Shown: positions 43,368 through 53,409, counted from the stretch's first letter. The stretch is 64,000 nt of DNA from Chitinophagaceae bacterium (GCA_016786885.1 JAEUVO010000008.1:1-64000); one strand, 5' to 3'. Notes: generated from the sequence alone by a model not told the origin. Program-made: numbers and translations.

Positions 43368-45254
43368 ATGAAAAGAGTTGTCTTCATATTGAAGTTGCTG
43401 CTCGCCTTTATATTCGCAAAGGCCCAATCAACAGCCGGTATAACCGGCGTGAGGGATACTTCATATAATTTATTGAATGAGTACAACAAACACCTGAAGA
43501 ATTACCCCAACCTGCAAATCATAAAGGAATTTCCCTACCAATATATTGCTGAAGAAAAAAATATCAGTTATTGTAAGACTAAAGAAAGGGAGTTAAAGCT
43601 GGATGTATTTTCACCGAAAGAAAAATCAACCAACAAAAGAATAGCCATCCTCTTTATTCATGGCGGCGGATGGAGAAGCGGCAACAAAGCCATGCATTAT
43701 CCTTTATTACAACAGTTAGCTGCACTCGGTTATGTTTGCTTTACTCCCGAATACCGCCTTTCCACTGAGGCGTTGTACCCGGCAGCGGTTCATGATATTA
43801 AATCTGCAATACGCTGGGTAAGAAAAAATGCAGCAAAGTATAATATTGATGTAAACAAGATTGCAGTTTCCGGTCATTCTGCCGGTGGCGAACTGGCTGC
43901 TTTCATGGGAGCAACAAACGGCATGAAGCAGTTTGAAGGAGATGGCTGTTATAAAGGTATTTCCAGTAAAGTCAATGCTGTAATTGATCTGGACGGCACA
44001 CTAGCTTTCATACACCCCGAATCAGGTGAAGGTGATGACAGTAAGAGGATATCTGCGGCCACACACTGGTTTGGATATTCCAAAACAGAAAACCCGGAAT
44101 TATGGAAACAGGCAGCACCACTGACACATGTGGGGAAACATACACCGCCTACCCAATTCATCAACAGCAGTGTGACACGAATGCATGCAGGAAGGGAGGA
44201 CTTTATCAACGTATTGAAACAGTACAAAATTTATTCGGAGGTAAGAACATTTGAAGGTTCCCCACATACATTTATATTATTCAATCCCTGGTTTGATACA
44301 ACCGTTGTTTACATGGATAAATTTCTCCGGCGGATTTTCCCTGACGGACAAAAAAAGTTTTCCCGTGAAATTACAGTAGCACAGGATGGCAGCGGAGATT
44401 ATACAACAGTACAAGCTGCAATCAATTCTATTACGGGAAAAAACAGCAAACCTGTAGCCATTATTATAAAAAAAGGGATTTATAAGGAAAAACTTTTCCT
44501 TGACTCACTGAAACAATTCGTTTCTCTTGTTGGCGAGGATAAACTCAGCACAGTTCTTACTTATAACGACCATACCGGAAAGATTGCTCCCAATGGTGAT
44601 ACGATCAACACAAGAACTTCATGGAGTTTTAAAATAATGGCAGACAATTTCACGGCAAAGGATATTACGTTTCAGAATGATGCCGGTTTTTCAGCAGGGC
44701 AAGCTGTGGCAGTAGAATCTGACGGAGATAAAGCTATATTTATTAATTGCCGTTTTATCGGCAACCAGGATGTCTTATTTACCAATAGTGAAAAAAGCCG
44801 TCAATATTATGAGAACTGTTATATTGAAGGAACAACAGATTTTATTTTTGGTTCATCAACGGTATGGTTTGAGAAATGCCATATATACAGCAAAAAGAAT
44901 TCTCATGTTACAGCTGCATCTACTCCTAAAGAAAAAGAATTTGGCTATATATTTAATTTTTGCAAGCTGGAAGGTGACACATCGCTAAGCAATGTTTCAC
45001 TTGGCCGGCCCTGGAGACCCTATGCAGCCGTAGCTTATTTACGATGCTATATTGGAAGGCATATTAAAGCTGAAGGCTGGAGCGTCTGGAATAACAATGA
45101 CAACCATCTGACCAGCCGGTATGAAGAATATAATAATTACGGTCCATCATCAGATCCCAAAGCCCGGATAAAATGGGCTAAACAATTGACCGCTGAAGAA
45201 GCTAAAAAATATACCTTAATAAACGTTCTGGGTGGCTGGAATCCGCTGAAATGA
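43368..45254 (+). CDS. Fusion of alpha/beta-hydrolase esterase and pectin methylesterase (CE8)
   Basis: 628 residues with a signal peptide (to about 20). The first half (about 60-320) is an alpha/beta hydrolase: oxyanion HGGG at 98-101, YRLS, and nucleophile Ser171 in GHSAGG; a late SPHTF supplies the His. The second half (about 333-628) is a pectin methylesterase: VAQDGSGDYTTVQAAINSI, GNQDVLF, EGTTDFIFGSSTVWFEKC, and LGRPWRPYA, with the two catalytic Asp and the Arg. Joining a carbohydrate esterase to a methylesterase would let one polypeptide remove two kinds of ester from pectin. Its stop overlaps the GH43 start (ATGA). Confidence 0.9.
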   Translation: MKRVVFILKLLLAFIFAKAQSTAGITGVRDTSYNLLNEYNKHLKNYPNLQIIKEFPYQYIAEEKNISYCKTKERELKLDVFSPKEKSTNKRIAILFIHGGGWRSGNKAMHYPLLQQLAALGYVCFTPEYRLSTEALYPAAVHDIKSAIRWVRKNAAKYNIDVNKIAVSGHSAGGELAAFMGATNGMKQFEGDGCYKGISSKVNAVIDLDGTLAFIHPESGEGDDSKRISAATHWFGYSKTENPELWKQAAPLTHVGKHTPPTQFINSSVTRMHAGREDFINVLKQYKIYSEVRTFEGSPHTFILFNPWFDTTVVYMDKFLRRIFPDGQKKFSREITVAQDGSGDYTTVQAAINSITGKNSKPVAIIIKKGIYKEKLFLDSLKQFVSLVGEDKLSTVLTYNDHTGKIAPNGDTINTRTSWSFKIMADNFTAKDITFQNDAGFSAGQAVAVESDGDKAIFINCRFIGNQDVLFTNSEKSRQYYENCYIEGTTDFIFGSSTVWFEKCHIYSKKNSHVTAASTPKEKEFGYIFNFCKLEGDTSLSNVSLGRPWRPYAAVAYLRCYIGRHIKAEGWSVWNNNDNHLTSRYEEYNNYGPSSDPKARIKWAKQLTAEEAKKYTLINVLGGWNPLK

Positions 45255-46861
45255 AAAAATGGCTGACCATATTATTAGCAGGCACAGCTTATGTTGCAGC
45301 TTCACAAACTGTTTCAAAAGTCTGGGTTGCGGATAATGGTAACGGCACTTATAAAAATCCTGTGATCAATGCCGACTACAGTGACCCGGATGCAATAAGA
45401 GTGGGCGATGATTTCTATATGATCTCTTCTTCTTTTAATCATGTACCTGGAATACCCATCCTTCATTCAAAAGACCTGGTGAACTGGACTTTGATCGGGC
45501 ATGCACTAAATAAACAAGCGCCGTTTGATCATTTCAGCAAAGTGCAGCACGGTGGTGGTGTGTGGGCACCAAGTATCCGTTATCACAACAATGAATTTTA
45601 TATCTATTACCCCGATCCCGATTTTGGTATTTACCTGGTCAAATCAAAAAATATCAATGGTCCCTGGACAGAACCAGTGGTGGTGGAAGCTGGTAAAGGA
45701 CTGATCGACCCCTGCCCTCTTTGGGATAATGATGGAAAGGTTTACCTGGTTCATGCTTATGCAGGTAGCCGTGCTGGTATTAAATCTATCATTGTAGTTA
45801 AAGAATTGCATAAGGATGGAACAAAAGTCATCAGCGATGCGGTAATGGTATATGATGGTCATGAACTTGATCCCACCATTGAAGGACCGAAGTTGTACAA
45901 ACGAAATGGATACTATTACATCTTTGCTCCTGCAGGTGGTGTAAGTACCGGCTGGCAAACAGTTTTGCGCAGCAAAAATATTTATGGCCCGTATGAAAGA
46001 AAGGTGGTGATGGACCAGGGTACTACTCCTGTTAACGGCCCGCACCAGGGAGCATGGGTAGACACAAAGACCGGTGAACACTGGTTCCTGCATTTCCAGG
46101 ATAAAGACGCTTATGGAAGAGTGGTGCATCTCAACCCGATGAAATGGATAAATGATTGGCCAGTGATAGGAGAAGATAAAGATGGCGATGGGAAAGGCGA
46201 ACCGGTATTAGTTTTTAAGGAACCAAATGTTGGTAAAACTTATCCCGTTACAACTGTTGCAGACAGTGATGAGTTCAATTCTCCAAGGCTTGGATTGCAA
46301 TGGCAATGGCAGGCTAATCCAAAAGAAGGCTGGGCCTATCCTACATCTTCAGGCTCACTAAGAATGTTTTCGGTATACAACGAAGACACAACGGCCAATT
46401 TGTGGAACACTGCAAACATTCTCAGTCAGAAATTGCCCTCTGAAGAATTTACAGCAACAGTAAAACTAATATTTAATCCCAAATTTATTAATGAACGATT
46501 TGGGTTAATTCTTTTTGGAAGTGATTATGCATATATATCGGTAGTAAAAGGTGAAGACGGATTATATATTGTTTGCAAGGAGAATATAAAGGCCGATAAA
46601 AAAACGGCTGAAAATCTCATAAAATATTATCCCATTGAGAAGAATATATTTTATCTCCGTGTAAAAATGAATAAAGGAGGTAGCTACAATCTTTTATTCA
46701 GCGAAACAGGAGAAAAATTTATAAACATCGAGAAAACATTTACTGCCAAACCAGGAAGATGGGTTGGTGCCAAGCTTGGAGTATTTTGTTTACGTAATAA
46801 TATTACTAATGATGCCGGTTATGCTGATATAGATTGGTTTCGCATTGAACTTCTTAAATAA
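45251..46861 (+). CDS. Glycoside hydrolase family 43 enzyme
   Basis: 536 residues with signal peptide (MKKWLTILLAGTAYVAASQT). The five-blade propeller has YKNPVINADYSDPDAIRVGD (catalytic base Asp), DPCPLWDNDGKVYLVHAY (modulating Asp) and DPTIEGPKLYKRNGYYYIFA (acid Glu). The C-terminal 200 residues form a beta-sandwich (DEFNSPRLGLQWQWQANPKE and later strands), as in beta-xylosidases and arabinofuranosidases. In a pectin locus it probably removes arabinose, galactose or xylose side chains. The exact linkage cannot be told from sequence alone. Confidence 0.9.
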   Translation: MKKWLTILLAGTAYVAASQTVSKVWVADNGNGTYKNPVINADYSDPDAIRVGDDFYMISSSFNHVPGIPILHSKDLVNWTLIGHALNKQAPFDHFSKVQHGGGVWAPSIRYHNNEFYIYYPDPDFGIYLVKSKNINGPWTEPVVVEAGKGLIDPCPLWDNDGKVYLVHAYAGSRAGIKSIIVVKELHKDGTKVISDAVMVYDGHELDPTIEGPKLYKRNGYYYIFAPAGGVSTGWQTVLRSKNIYGPYERKVVMDQGTTPVNGPHQGAWVDTKTGEHWFLHFQDKDAYGRVVHLNPMKWINDWPVIGEDKDGDGKGEPVLVFKEPNVGKTYPVTTVADSDEFNSPRLGLQWQWQANPKEGWAYPTSSGSLRMFSVYNEDTTANLWNTANILSQKLPSEEFTATVKLIFNPKFINERFGLILFGSDYAYISVVKGEDGLYIVCKENIKADKKTAENLIKYYPIEKNIFYLRVKMNKGGSYNLLFSETGEKFINIEKTFTAKPGRWVGAKLGVFCLRNNITNDAGYADIDWFRIELLK

Positions 46862-46877
46862 GTATAAACAATAACAT

Positions 46878-48272
46878 ATGGAACGTCGCAAATTTTTGGG
46901 CTACACTGCTGCTGCGGGTACTGCACTGATGCTGCATCCGTTTGAAGGTTTTGCTTTCACTCCAGGCAAGAAACTAAAACTAGCTTTAGTGGGCACCGGT
47001 CACCGTGGTTCCGGCTTCTGGGGAAGTAATCTGCTGAAATCATTCAATGAAGTAATTGAGTTTGTTGGCCTCTGCGATATCAATCCCGGAAGAATGGCCT
47101 TTGTAAAGCAGGCGATGAATGTTAATTGCCCTGCTTATATTGATTTCAAACAAATGCTGAAAGAAACCAAACCGGATTATGTGATAGTAACAACGGTAGA
47201 TGCAGCACATGATGAGCAAATCGTAACAGCACTGGAGATGGGTTGCGATGTGATCACTGAAAAACCCATGACCACCGACGAAATAAAATGTAAACGAATA
47301 TTGGAGGCAGAAAAGAGAACAGGAAAAAAAGTGATCGTAGCATTTAATTACCGGCACAGTGTACATGCCATGCAGTTAAAAGAATTGCTGGCACAACAAC
47401 GGATCGGGAAAGTAACTTCTGTTGATTTTAACTGGTACCTGAATGTATACCACGGAGCTGATTATTTCCGTCGCTGGCATGGTTTTGTAAACAAAGGCGG
47501 TTCACTCTGGGTACATAAAGCCACCCATCACTTTGATTTATTAAACTGGTGGCTAAACAGTGAGCCGGCGGAAGTAAGTGCCTACGGCGCACTGGAACAC
47601 TATGGAAAAAATAATTCATTCCGCGGAACCAAATGCCGCGGTTGTGAACATAAGGACAACTGCAAGTTCTACTGGGATATCACAAAAGATGAAAGATTGA
47701 CCAGCCTGTATGTAAAGAACGAACACCATGATGGTTACCTGAGGGATGGCTGTGTGTGGCGGAATGAAATTGATATATGGGATAAGATGAGTGCACAGAT
47801 AGTATATGCCAATGGTGTTGTCGTTAACTACTCACTAACTACTTATTCTCCTTATGAAGGTTGGCAGATCGCCTTTAACGGAACCGGCGGGAGAATAGAG
47901 ACATGGGAAGACATACCTTACTTACAAAAAACAGCTGATGATCAGGCCAACCGTCATGCCATGGAAATGAGTAATGCCGATGATGCCATACCGGGAGAAT
48001 TCAGGGAAATTATGGTGATGGATAATTTCAAAAAGAACTATGAAATATTCACTACTCCGAAAATAAAAGGCGGGCATGGTGGTGGCGACATAAGAATGCA
48101 GCGCAGGATCTTTGTTGACAAAAATGACAACCCGCATCATGTAATGGCCGGAACAAGGGAAGGTGCCATGTCAATTCTTATCGGGATAGCTGCCAGGAAA
48201 AGTATTGAATTAAAAAGACCGGTGAAGATCACAGAACTGACCGACCTTGTACCAATGCCAAAACGATTTTAA
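46878..48272 (+). CDS. Gfo/Idh/MocA-family oxidoreductase, Tat-exported
   Basis: 464 residues. The N-terminus MERRKFLGYTAAAGTALMLH is a twin-arginine signal (RRKFLG). The Rossmann fold is KLALVGTGHRGSGFWGSNLL, with the characteristic EKPMTTDEIKC Lys-Pro. A Cys-rich insertion (CRGCEHKDNCKFYWD) may bind metal. These enzymes act on sugars or cyclitols with NAD(P). In this locus a role in a periplasmic sugar or uronate conversion is likely, but the substrate is unknown. It is followed after two bases by an NTF2-like gene. Confidence 0.88.
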   Translation: MERRKFLGYTAAAGTALMLHPFEGFAFTPGKKLKLALVGTGHRGSGFWGSNLLKSFNEVIEFVGLCDINPGRMAFVKQAMNVNCPAYIDFKQMLKETKPDYVIVTTVDAAHDEQIVTALEMGCDVITEKPMTTDEIKCKRILEAEKRTGKKVIVAFNYRHSVHAMQLKELLAQQRIGKVTSVDFNWYLNVYHGADYFRRWHGFVNKGGSLWVHKATHHFDLLNWWLNSEPAEVSAYGALEHYGKNNSFRGTKCRGCEHKDNCKFYWDITKDERLTSLYVKNEHHDGYLRDGCVWRNEIDIWDKMSAQIVYANGVVVNYSLTTYSPYEGWQIAFNGTGGRIETWEDIPYLQKTADDQANRHAMEMSNADDAIPGEFREIMVMDNFKKNYEIFTTPKIKGGHGGGDIRMQRRIFVDKNDNPHHVMAGTREGAMSILIGIAARKSIELKRPVKITELTDLVPMPKRF

Positions 48273-48274
48273 TT

Positions 48275-48724
48275 ATGAAGAAACTCATTATTTCTGCCCT
48301 GTTATTCTTTATTGTGTTAGTTGCAGCTGCACAAAACAAACCTGCCTATCCGGCAGGCGGGCAGGAAAAAAATGTTGCGTCTGCCGTTGAAAAATTACGG
48401 GTGGCAATGATTGATGCCAACAAAACAGACCTCGAAAATTCAGTGGCTGAAAAATTAAGTTATGGTCATAGCAGCGGGCATATTGATGATAAAAAAGAAT
48501 TTGTAGAAAAGATTGTGAGTGGCAGATCTGATTTTGTTTCCATTGAACTCAATGAACAAACAATCAGTGTAAGCGGAAAAACAGCCATTGTCCGCCATAT
48601 CCTGAAAGCAAAGACCAATGATGGCGGTAAGCCGGGAGAAGTTCACCTGAGAATATTATTAGTCTGGCAAAAGCAGGCCGGAAAATGGAAATTACTGGCC
48701 CGCCAGGCAGTTAAAATGGTTTAA
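48275..48724 (+). CDS. NTF2-like (DUF4440-type) secreted protein
   Basis: 149 residues with a signal peptide (MKKLIISALLFFIVLVAAAQ). The rest is an NTF2-like alpha+beta cone: VEKLRVAMIDANKTDLENSV, YGHSSGHIDDKKEFVEKIVS, IVRHILKAKTNDGGKP, LLVWQKQAGKWKLLARQAVK. It may be a binding protein or enzyme subunit of unknown function. A palindromic GC-rich repeat (48341-48365) sits in frame just after the signal peptide. It ends the first operon segment; operator 2 lies downstream. Confidence 0.8.
   Translation: MKKLIISALLFFIVLVAAAQNKPAYPAGGQEKNVASAVEKLRVAMIDANKTDLENSVAEKLSYGHSSGHIDDKKEFVEKIVSGRSDFVSIELNEQTISVSGKTAIVRHILKAKTNDGGKPGEVHLRILLVWQKQAGKWKLLARQAVKMV
48341..48365 (+). repeat. GC-rich palindromic repeat inside a coding region
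   Basis: CCTGCCTATCCGGCAGGCGG followed by GCAGG encodes KPAYPAGGQE in the NTF2-like protein. The core pairs GCCT with AGGC around a CCGG. It has the look of an interspersed mobile palindrome tolerated in frame in a surface-exposed spot. Confidence 0.45.
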
Positions 48725-48754
48725 AAATTATCTGCAAAATCCCTCCTGAAAACC

Positions 48755-48782
48755 GATACCGTTCCCGGTAACGATTGCGTAA
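48755..48782. promoter_or_regulatory. LacI-type operator 2 (before the GH28-GH105 gene)
   Basis: The core CGTTCCCGGTAACG (48760-48773) is the reverse complement of the operator 1 core, and 25 of 28 bases of the block match. It lies 85 bases before the GH28-GH105 start, so a second promoter under the same regulator is likely here. Confidence 0.7.
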
Positions 48783-48866
48783 ATAAAGGAATGCAATTCG
48801 TTGATTAACAGACAATATCTGGTTAGACTTGTATAACGAAAACGCCGTAAAAATCATGTTTGCCTG

Positions 48867-51800
48867 ATGAAGAAATTATTATTCATATTTAGCTCCCTTG
48901 CGATAGGCATATGCTCCTTTGCCCAGCAGGGAAAATTGCCCGTAATTATTGCTCCAAAATTTAAAAAAGACAGCACAAACATTGTAAAGTTTGGTGCTGT
49001 TCCGGATGGACATACACTCAACACAAAAAGTATCAGTGCAGCTATTGATGCCCAGGTTAAAAAAGGCGGCGGTGTGGTGTTGGTTCCGGCAGGTTTGTGG
49101 TTAACGGGTCCGATCGTTTTAAAAAGTAATATCAATCTTCATTTAGCAACAGGGGCAACATTATTGTTCACTAAAGATTTTAATGAATACCCGCTGGTGG
49201 CAGCCAACTGGGAAGGATTACCGCAGATGCGGAACCAATCTCCCATTTCTGCAACTGATGCAAATAATATTGCCATCACCGGCAAAGGGATAATTGACGG
49301 CAACGGTGATGCATGGAGGATGGTAAAAAAAGACAAACTGAATGAAACACAGTGGAAAAAATTAGTGGCAAGTGGTGGTGTGCTCAGTGACGATAAGAAA
49401 ACATGGTATCCAACGGAGAAAACACTGAAAGGTTCAAAGATGCCGGCTAATCCCGGATTAATAACAGCAGAAAAAGATGCAGCCTATTATGACAGCATCA
49501 AAGATTTTCTCCGCCCGAATATGCTCCTTCTTACCAACTGTAAATATATCCTGCTCGAAGGTGTTACATTTCAGAATTCAGCCGCCTGGTGTTTGCATCC
49601 ATTAATGAGTGAACATCTGACAGTCCGTAATATTTCAGTAAAAAATCCCTGGTATGCACAGAATGGTGATGGTATAGATGTGGAGAGCTGTAAAAATGTG
49701 CTGATCGAGAACTCCATCTTTGATGTGGGTGATGATGCACTTTGTATGAAAAGCGGTCGTGATGCGGAAGGAAGAAAAAGAGGAATGCCCACCGAGAATG
49801 TTATTATCCGCGGATGTACAGTATATGCATCACATGGCGGTTTTGTTATTGGCAGTGAAATGAGTGGTGGTGCCAGGAATATTCATGTAAGCAATTGCTC
49901 ATTCATTGGTACAGATATAGGTCTTCGTTTTAAAACAACAAGAGGCCGTGGTGGTGTGGTAGAGAATATTTTCATAAAAGACATTTACATGAAAGATATT
50001 CCGGGTGAAGCGATCCTCTTCGATATGTATTATGCAGCAAAAGATCCCATTCCCCTGGCAGGCGAAAAAAGAGAATTACCCAAAGTAGAATTCAAACCGG
50101 TGGATGAGACCACTCCTGTTTTCAAAAACTTCTACATCAGTAATGTGTACTGCAATGGTGCAGAAAAAGGAATTTTTGTAAGAGGCCTCCCGGAAATGCA
50201 TGTAAAAGACATTGTGCTGGAGAATATGGTATTACAAGCGCATAAGGGAATTGATGTGCAGGAAGCTACTGGCATTACTTTCAGAAACATAAAGATCATC
50301 AGCGAAGAAACGAACCCGGTGATCGATGTTGTGCAGAGCGATAAACTGGTTTTTGATAATATCACTTATAAAGAAAATGCAGAACTGCTATTCCGTATCA
50401 ACGGAGAAAGAAGCAATACTATCAGCATAAAAAATACCGATGCATCCAAAGCAAAGGAAAAAATAAAGTATGAACTGGGTGCCACGGAAAAGAGTGCCGT
50501 TTTTGCAGGCCCCTCTCCTTCTCCTAATGAAAAATGGAGTAAACGAATGTCGGAAACAGCCATGAAACTCTGGCCTGATTCATTTATCCTGGCAGGGGAT
50601 AAAGCTGCCAAATGGAGATACGACCAGGGAGTGATACTCAAAGGCATCCGTTCTGTATGGGCAGCTACCGGTGATGGAAAATGGTTCAACTATATCCAGA
50701 AAAGTATGGACTTCTATGTTCTTCCTGATGGAAGCATTAAAGGATACAGGCCCGATGAGTATAATATTGACCATATTAATAATGGCAAATTATTATTGTT
50801 TCTGTTCCAGGTTAGCGGTAAAGAAAAATATAAGAAAGCGGCTGACCTGCTGCGCAATCAATTAAGAACTCATCCCCGCACTTCCGAAGGTGGATTCTGG
50901 CATAAAAAGATATATCCGTACCAGATGTGGCTGGATGGTTTGTACATGGGTCAGCCCTTTTACGCTGAGTATGCCAAACTTTTTCATGAAGACTCAGCTT
51001 TCAATGATATAGCCAACCAATTTATCCTTATGGAGAAACATGCGTATGATAAAAAAACAGGGCTGTTATATCATGGATGGGATGAAAGTAAAGCACAGGA
51101 ATGGGCTGATAAAACAACGGGGCAATCACCCAATTTCTGGGGAAGAAGTTTGGGCTGGTATGGAATGGCATTGGTAGATGTGCTGGATCATTTTCCTGCC
51201 AATCATCCAAAAAGGGCTGAGCTGATCGCCATTCTTCATCGCTTTGCTATTGCGGTCAGAAAAGTGCAGGATACCAAAACAGGATTATGGTATGATGTTC
51301 CCAACATGCCCAATGAACCTAAGAACTATGTAGAAGCATCTGCCTCCTGTATGCTGGCTTATACTTTTGCCAAAGGCGCCAGGAAGGGTTATATCCCTGG
51401 TGCTTATTTAGATCATGCCAAACAAGCATACCGCGGTATCATAAAAGAATTTATTGAAACAGATGCAAACGGCCAGGTAAACCTGAAAGGAACTGTTGCT
51501 GTGTCTGGTCTCGGTGGTAAGCCTTACCGTGATGGCAGTTTTGACTATTATATGAGTGAGCCGGTGATAGTGAATGACCCGAAAGGAATGGGTGCATTCA
51601 TTAAATGTGCTGCTGAAATGGAACTGAACGAAACGCAAAATATCGCCAGGGGGAAAACTGTTCTACTCGATTATTATTATAACAACGAGTGGAAAAAAGA
51701 CATTACCGGCACACCCATCCGCTGGCATTATACATGGGAAGATAAAACCAACAGCGGCTACGCCATGCTGGGTGATATTTTTACGAAGTATGGTGCAAAA

Positions 51801-52370
51801 ACAAGATCCCTGGAAAAATGGCCAACATCATCAGACCTGAAAAATGCCTCCATCTATATTATTGTTGACCCGGACACAGAAAAAGAAACGGAGAAACCAA
51901 AATTCCTGAACCCAAAAGATGCAATATCAATCAGCGACTGGGTGAAAAATGGCGGTGTGCTGGTATTGCTGGGCAATGATGCCGGTAATGCTGAGTTTAA
52001 AAATTTCAATCTGCTCGCAGGTAAGTTTGGAATACAATTCAATGAAGACAGTAAGAACCGGGTGCAGAACGACCAGTTTGAACAAGGAGTGGTGATGGCA
52101 GGTATCAACAATCCTATTTTCTCATCCAATTGGAAAATGTATGTAAAGGAATACAGCAGCCTGGAAATAAGCACACCTGCTGTAGTGGTGCTGAAGAATG
52201 GGAACGATAATGTGATGACAGCCAAAAAGTATGGTAAAGGAACAGTATTTGCCATTGGTGATCCGTGGATATATAACGAATACCTGGACGGAAGAAAACT
52301 GCCTGCTGATTTTCAGAATTACAAAGCAGCCGAAGAATGGGTGCAGTGGTTACTAAAACAAGCAAAATGA
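48867..52370 (+). CDS. GH28 polygalacturonase - GH105 unsaturated rhamnogalacturonyl hydrolase fusion
   Basis: 1167 residues with signal peptide (MKKLLFIFSSLAIGICSFAQ). The first about 530 residues are a GH28 beta-helix: GKGIIDGNGDAW, NGDGIDVESC, VGDDALCMKSG, HGGFVIGSEMSGG and RFKTTRGRGG, with the acidic triad and the His/Arg-Lys motif. From about 550 to 880 comes a GH105 (alpha/alpha)6 barrel: WRYDQGVILKGI, YNIDHINNGK, GGFWHKKIYPYQMWLDGLYM. The last about 200 residues (VKNGGVLVLLGNDAGNAEFK onward) resemble DUF4350. It cuts pectin and then removes unsaturated end sugars left by the lyase. Its stop overlaps the next gene. Confidence 0.9.
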   Translation: MKKLLFIFSSLAIGICSFAQQGKLPVIIAPKFKKDSTNIVKFGAVPDGHTLNTKSISAAIDAQVKKGGGVVLVPAGLWLTGPIVLKSNINLHLATGATLLFTKDFNEYPLVAANWEGLPQMRNQSPISATDANNIAITGKGIIDGNGDAWRMVKKDKLNETQWKKLVASGGVLSDDKKTWYPTEKTLKGSKMPANPGLITAEKDAAYYDSIKDFLRPNMLLLTNCKYILLEGVTFQNSAAWCLHPLMSEHLTVRNISVKNPWYAQNGDGIDVESCKNVLIENSIFDVGDDALCMKSGRDAEGRKRGMPTENVIIRGCTVYASHGGFVIGSEMSGGARNIHVSNCSFIGTDIGLRFKTTRGRGGVVENIFIKDIYMKDIPGEAILFDMYYAAKDPIPLAGEKRELPKVEFKPVDETTPVFKNFYISNVYCNGAEKGIFVRGLPEMHVKDIVLENMVLQAHKGIDVQEATGITFRNIKIISEETNPVIDVVQSDKLVFDNITYKENAELLFRINGERSNTISIKNTDASKAKEKIKYELGATEKSAVFAGPSPSPNEKWSKRMSETAMKLWPDSFILAGDKAAKWRYDQGVILKGIRSVWAATGDGKWFNYIQKSMDFYVLPDGSIKGYRPDEYNIDHINNGKLLLFLFQVSGKEKYKKAADLLRNQLRTHPRTSEGGFWHKKIYPYQMWLDGLYMGQPFYAEYAKLFHEDSAFNDIANQFILMEKHAYDKKTGLLYHGWDESKAQEWADKTTGQSPNFWGRSLGWYGMALVDVLDHFPANHPKRAELIAILHRFAIAVRKVQDTKTGLWYDVPNMPNEPKNYVEASASCMLAYTFAKGARKGYIPGAYLDHAKQAYRGIIKEFIETDANGQVNLKGTVAVSGLGGKPYRDGSFDYYMSEPVIVNDPKGMGAFIKCAAEMELNETQNIARGKTVLLDYYYNNEWKKDITGTPIRWHYTWEDKTNSGYAMLGDIFTKYGAKTRSLEKWPTSSDLKNASIYIIVDPDTEKETEKPKFLNPKDAISISDWVKNGGVLVLLGNDAGNAEFKNFNLLAGKFGIQFNEDSKNRVQNDQFEQGVVMAGINNPIFSSNWKMYVKEYSSLEISTPAVVVLKNGNDNVMTAKKYGKGTVFAIGDPWIYNEYLDGRKLPADFQNYKAAEEWVQWLLKQAK

Positions 52371-53407
52371 GAGTAAGATCAAATACAAATATCTGTTTGA
52401 TTGCGGCACTGCTGTTGCTACAAGCATGTGCTGTAGCACAACCATCTTCATCTGTAAAAAGAATTATAGTAACTGCAGATGGCAGCGGTGATTATAAAAC
52501 TGTACAGGGGGCAATAAATAGTCTGCCTGATTCATCTGCTACCCCAAGAATGATATATATAAAGAAAGGAACCTATGCAGAAAAAATATATATCGAAAAA
52601 GCTAATATCATTTTTGAAGGTGAGGACTGGGAGAAAACGATCATCATCGCTTCCATTGCAAGGGATGAGTGGCGTTGCAGCCATACAGATGACTGGGGTG
52701 TGGCTACGATGAATATCGGGGCTAATGACATTACGCTGAAAAATCTCACCATTACCAACAACTATGGTTTTGATTTTAAAGAAAGAACGATCTGGTGTGC
52801 TTCAGATACTTCAAAAAATAAAGAAAGAAAGCTGAGAAAGGATGGCCACCAGATGGCGCTGCGCACTATGAACATGGCAACAAGGTTAAAAGCCGTGAAC
52901 TGCCGTTTTCGTTCTTTTGGCGGTGATACTGTGAGTCCATGGGAAACCATGAACGGCATGTGGTATTTCAAAGACTGTATCATGGAAGGGGGTGTTGATT
53001 TTTATTGCCCGAGGGGTTGGGCATGGGCAGAGAACTGTGAATTCATCTCTCATACAGGGCCTGCTGCCATATGGCATGATGGTTCAGGTCATATTGATTC
53101 GAAAACAGTACTGGTGAATTGCAGGTTCAGCGGGTACGACAATTTTATGCTGGGCCGTTATCACCGGGAAGCACAGTTTTATCTTATCAATTGTGCCTTT
53201 GCAAAAAATATGAAGGATACTCCTATTTACCGTGTTCAAACCAACAACATAATAAACTGGGGTGAAAGAATATACTATTACAACTGTCATCGGGAAGGTG
53301 GAAATGATTTTAGCTGGTACAGCAATAATCTTCCGGCCGGGGTGAAAGCAGGTGATATAACCGTTAACTGGGTATTTGGCAATCGCTGGAGCCCCGAAAA
53401 AAACTGA
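52367..53407 (+). CDS. Divergent pectin methylesterase-like protein (CE8)
   Basis: 346 residues from the ATG at 52367, which overlaps the preceding TGA; an in-frame upstream start at 52337 lies inside the previous gene. The product has a lipoprotein-like signal ending LLLLQAC. Methylesterase features are IVTADGSGDYKTVQGAINSL, an altered catalytic segment EGGVDFYCPRGWAW (Asp kept, the usual FIFG replaced) and YDNFMLGRYH (Arg kept, LGRPW shortened). It belongs to a divergent subgroup, so activity on methyl esters is likely but its substrate may differ from that of the fused CE8 at 43368-45254. Confidence 0.8.
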   Translation: MRVRSNTNICLIAALLLLQACAVAQPSSSVKRIIVTADGSGDYKTVQGAINSLPDSSATPRMIYIKKGTYAEKIYIEKANIIFEGEDWEKTIIIASIARDEWRCSHTDDWGVATMNIGANDITLKNLTITNNYGFDFKERTIWCASDTSKNKERKLRKDGHQMALRTMNMATRLKAVNCRFRSFGGDTVSPWETMNGMWYFKDCIMEGGVDFYCPRGWAWAENCEFISHTGPAAIWHDGSGHIDSKTVLVNCRFSGYDNFMLGRYHREAQFYLINCAFAKNMKDTPIYRVQTNNIINWGERIYYYNCHREGGNDFSWYSNNLPAGVKAGDITVNWVFGNRWSPEKN

Positions 53408-53409
53408 TT

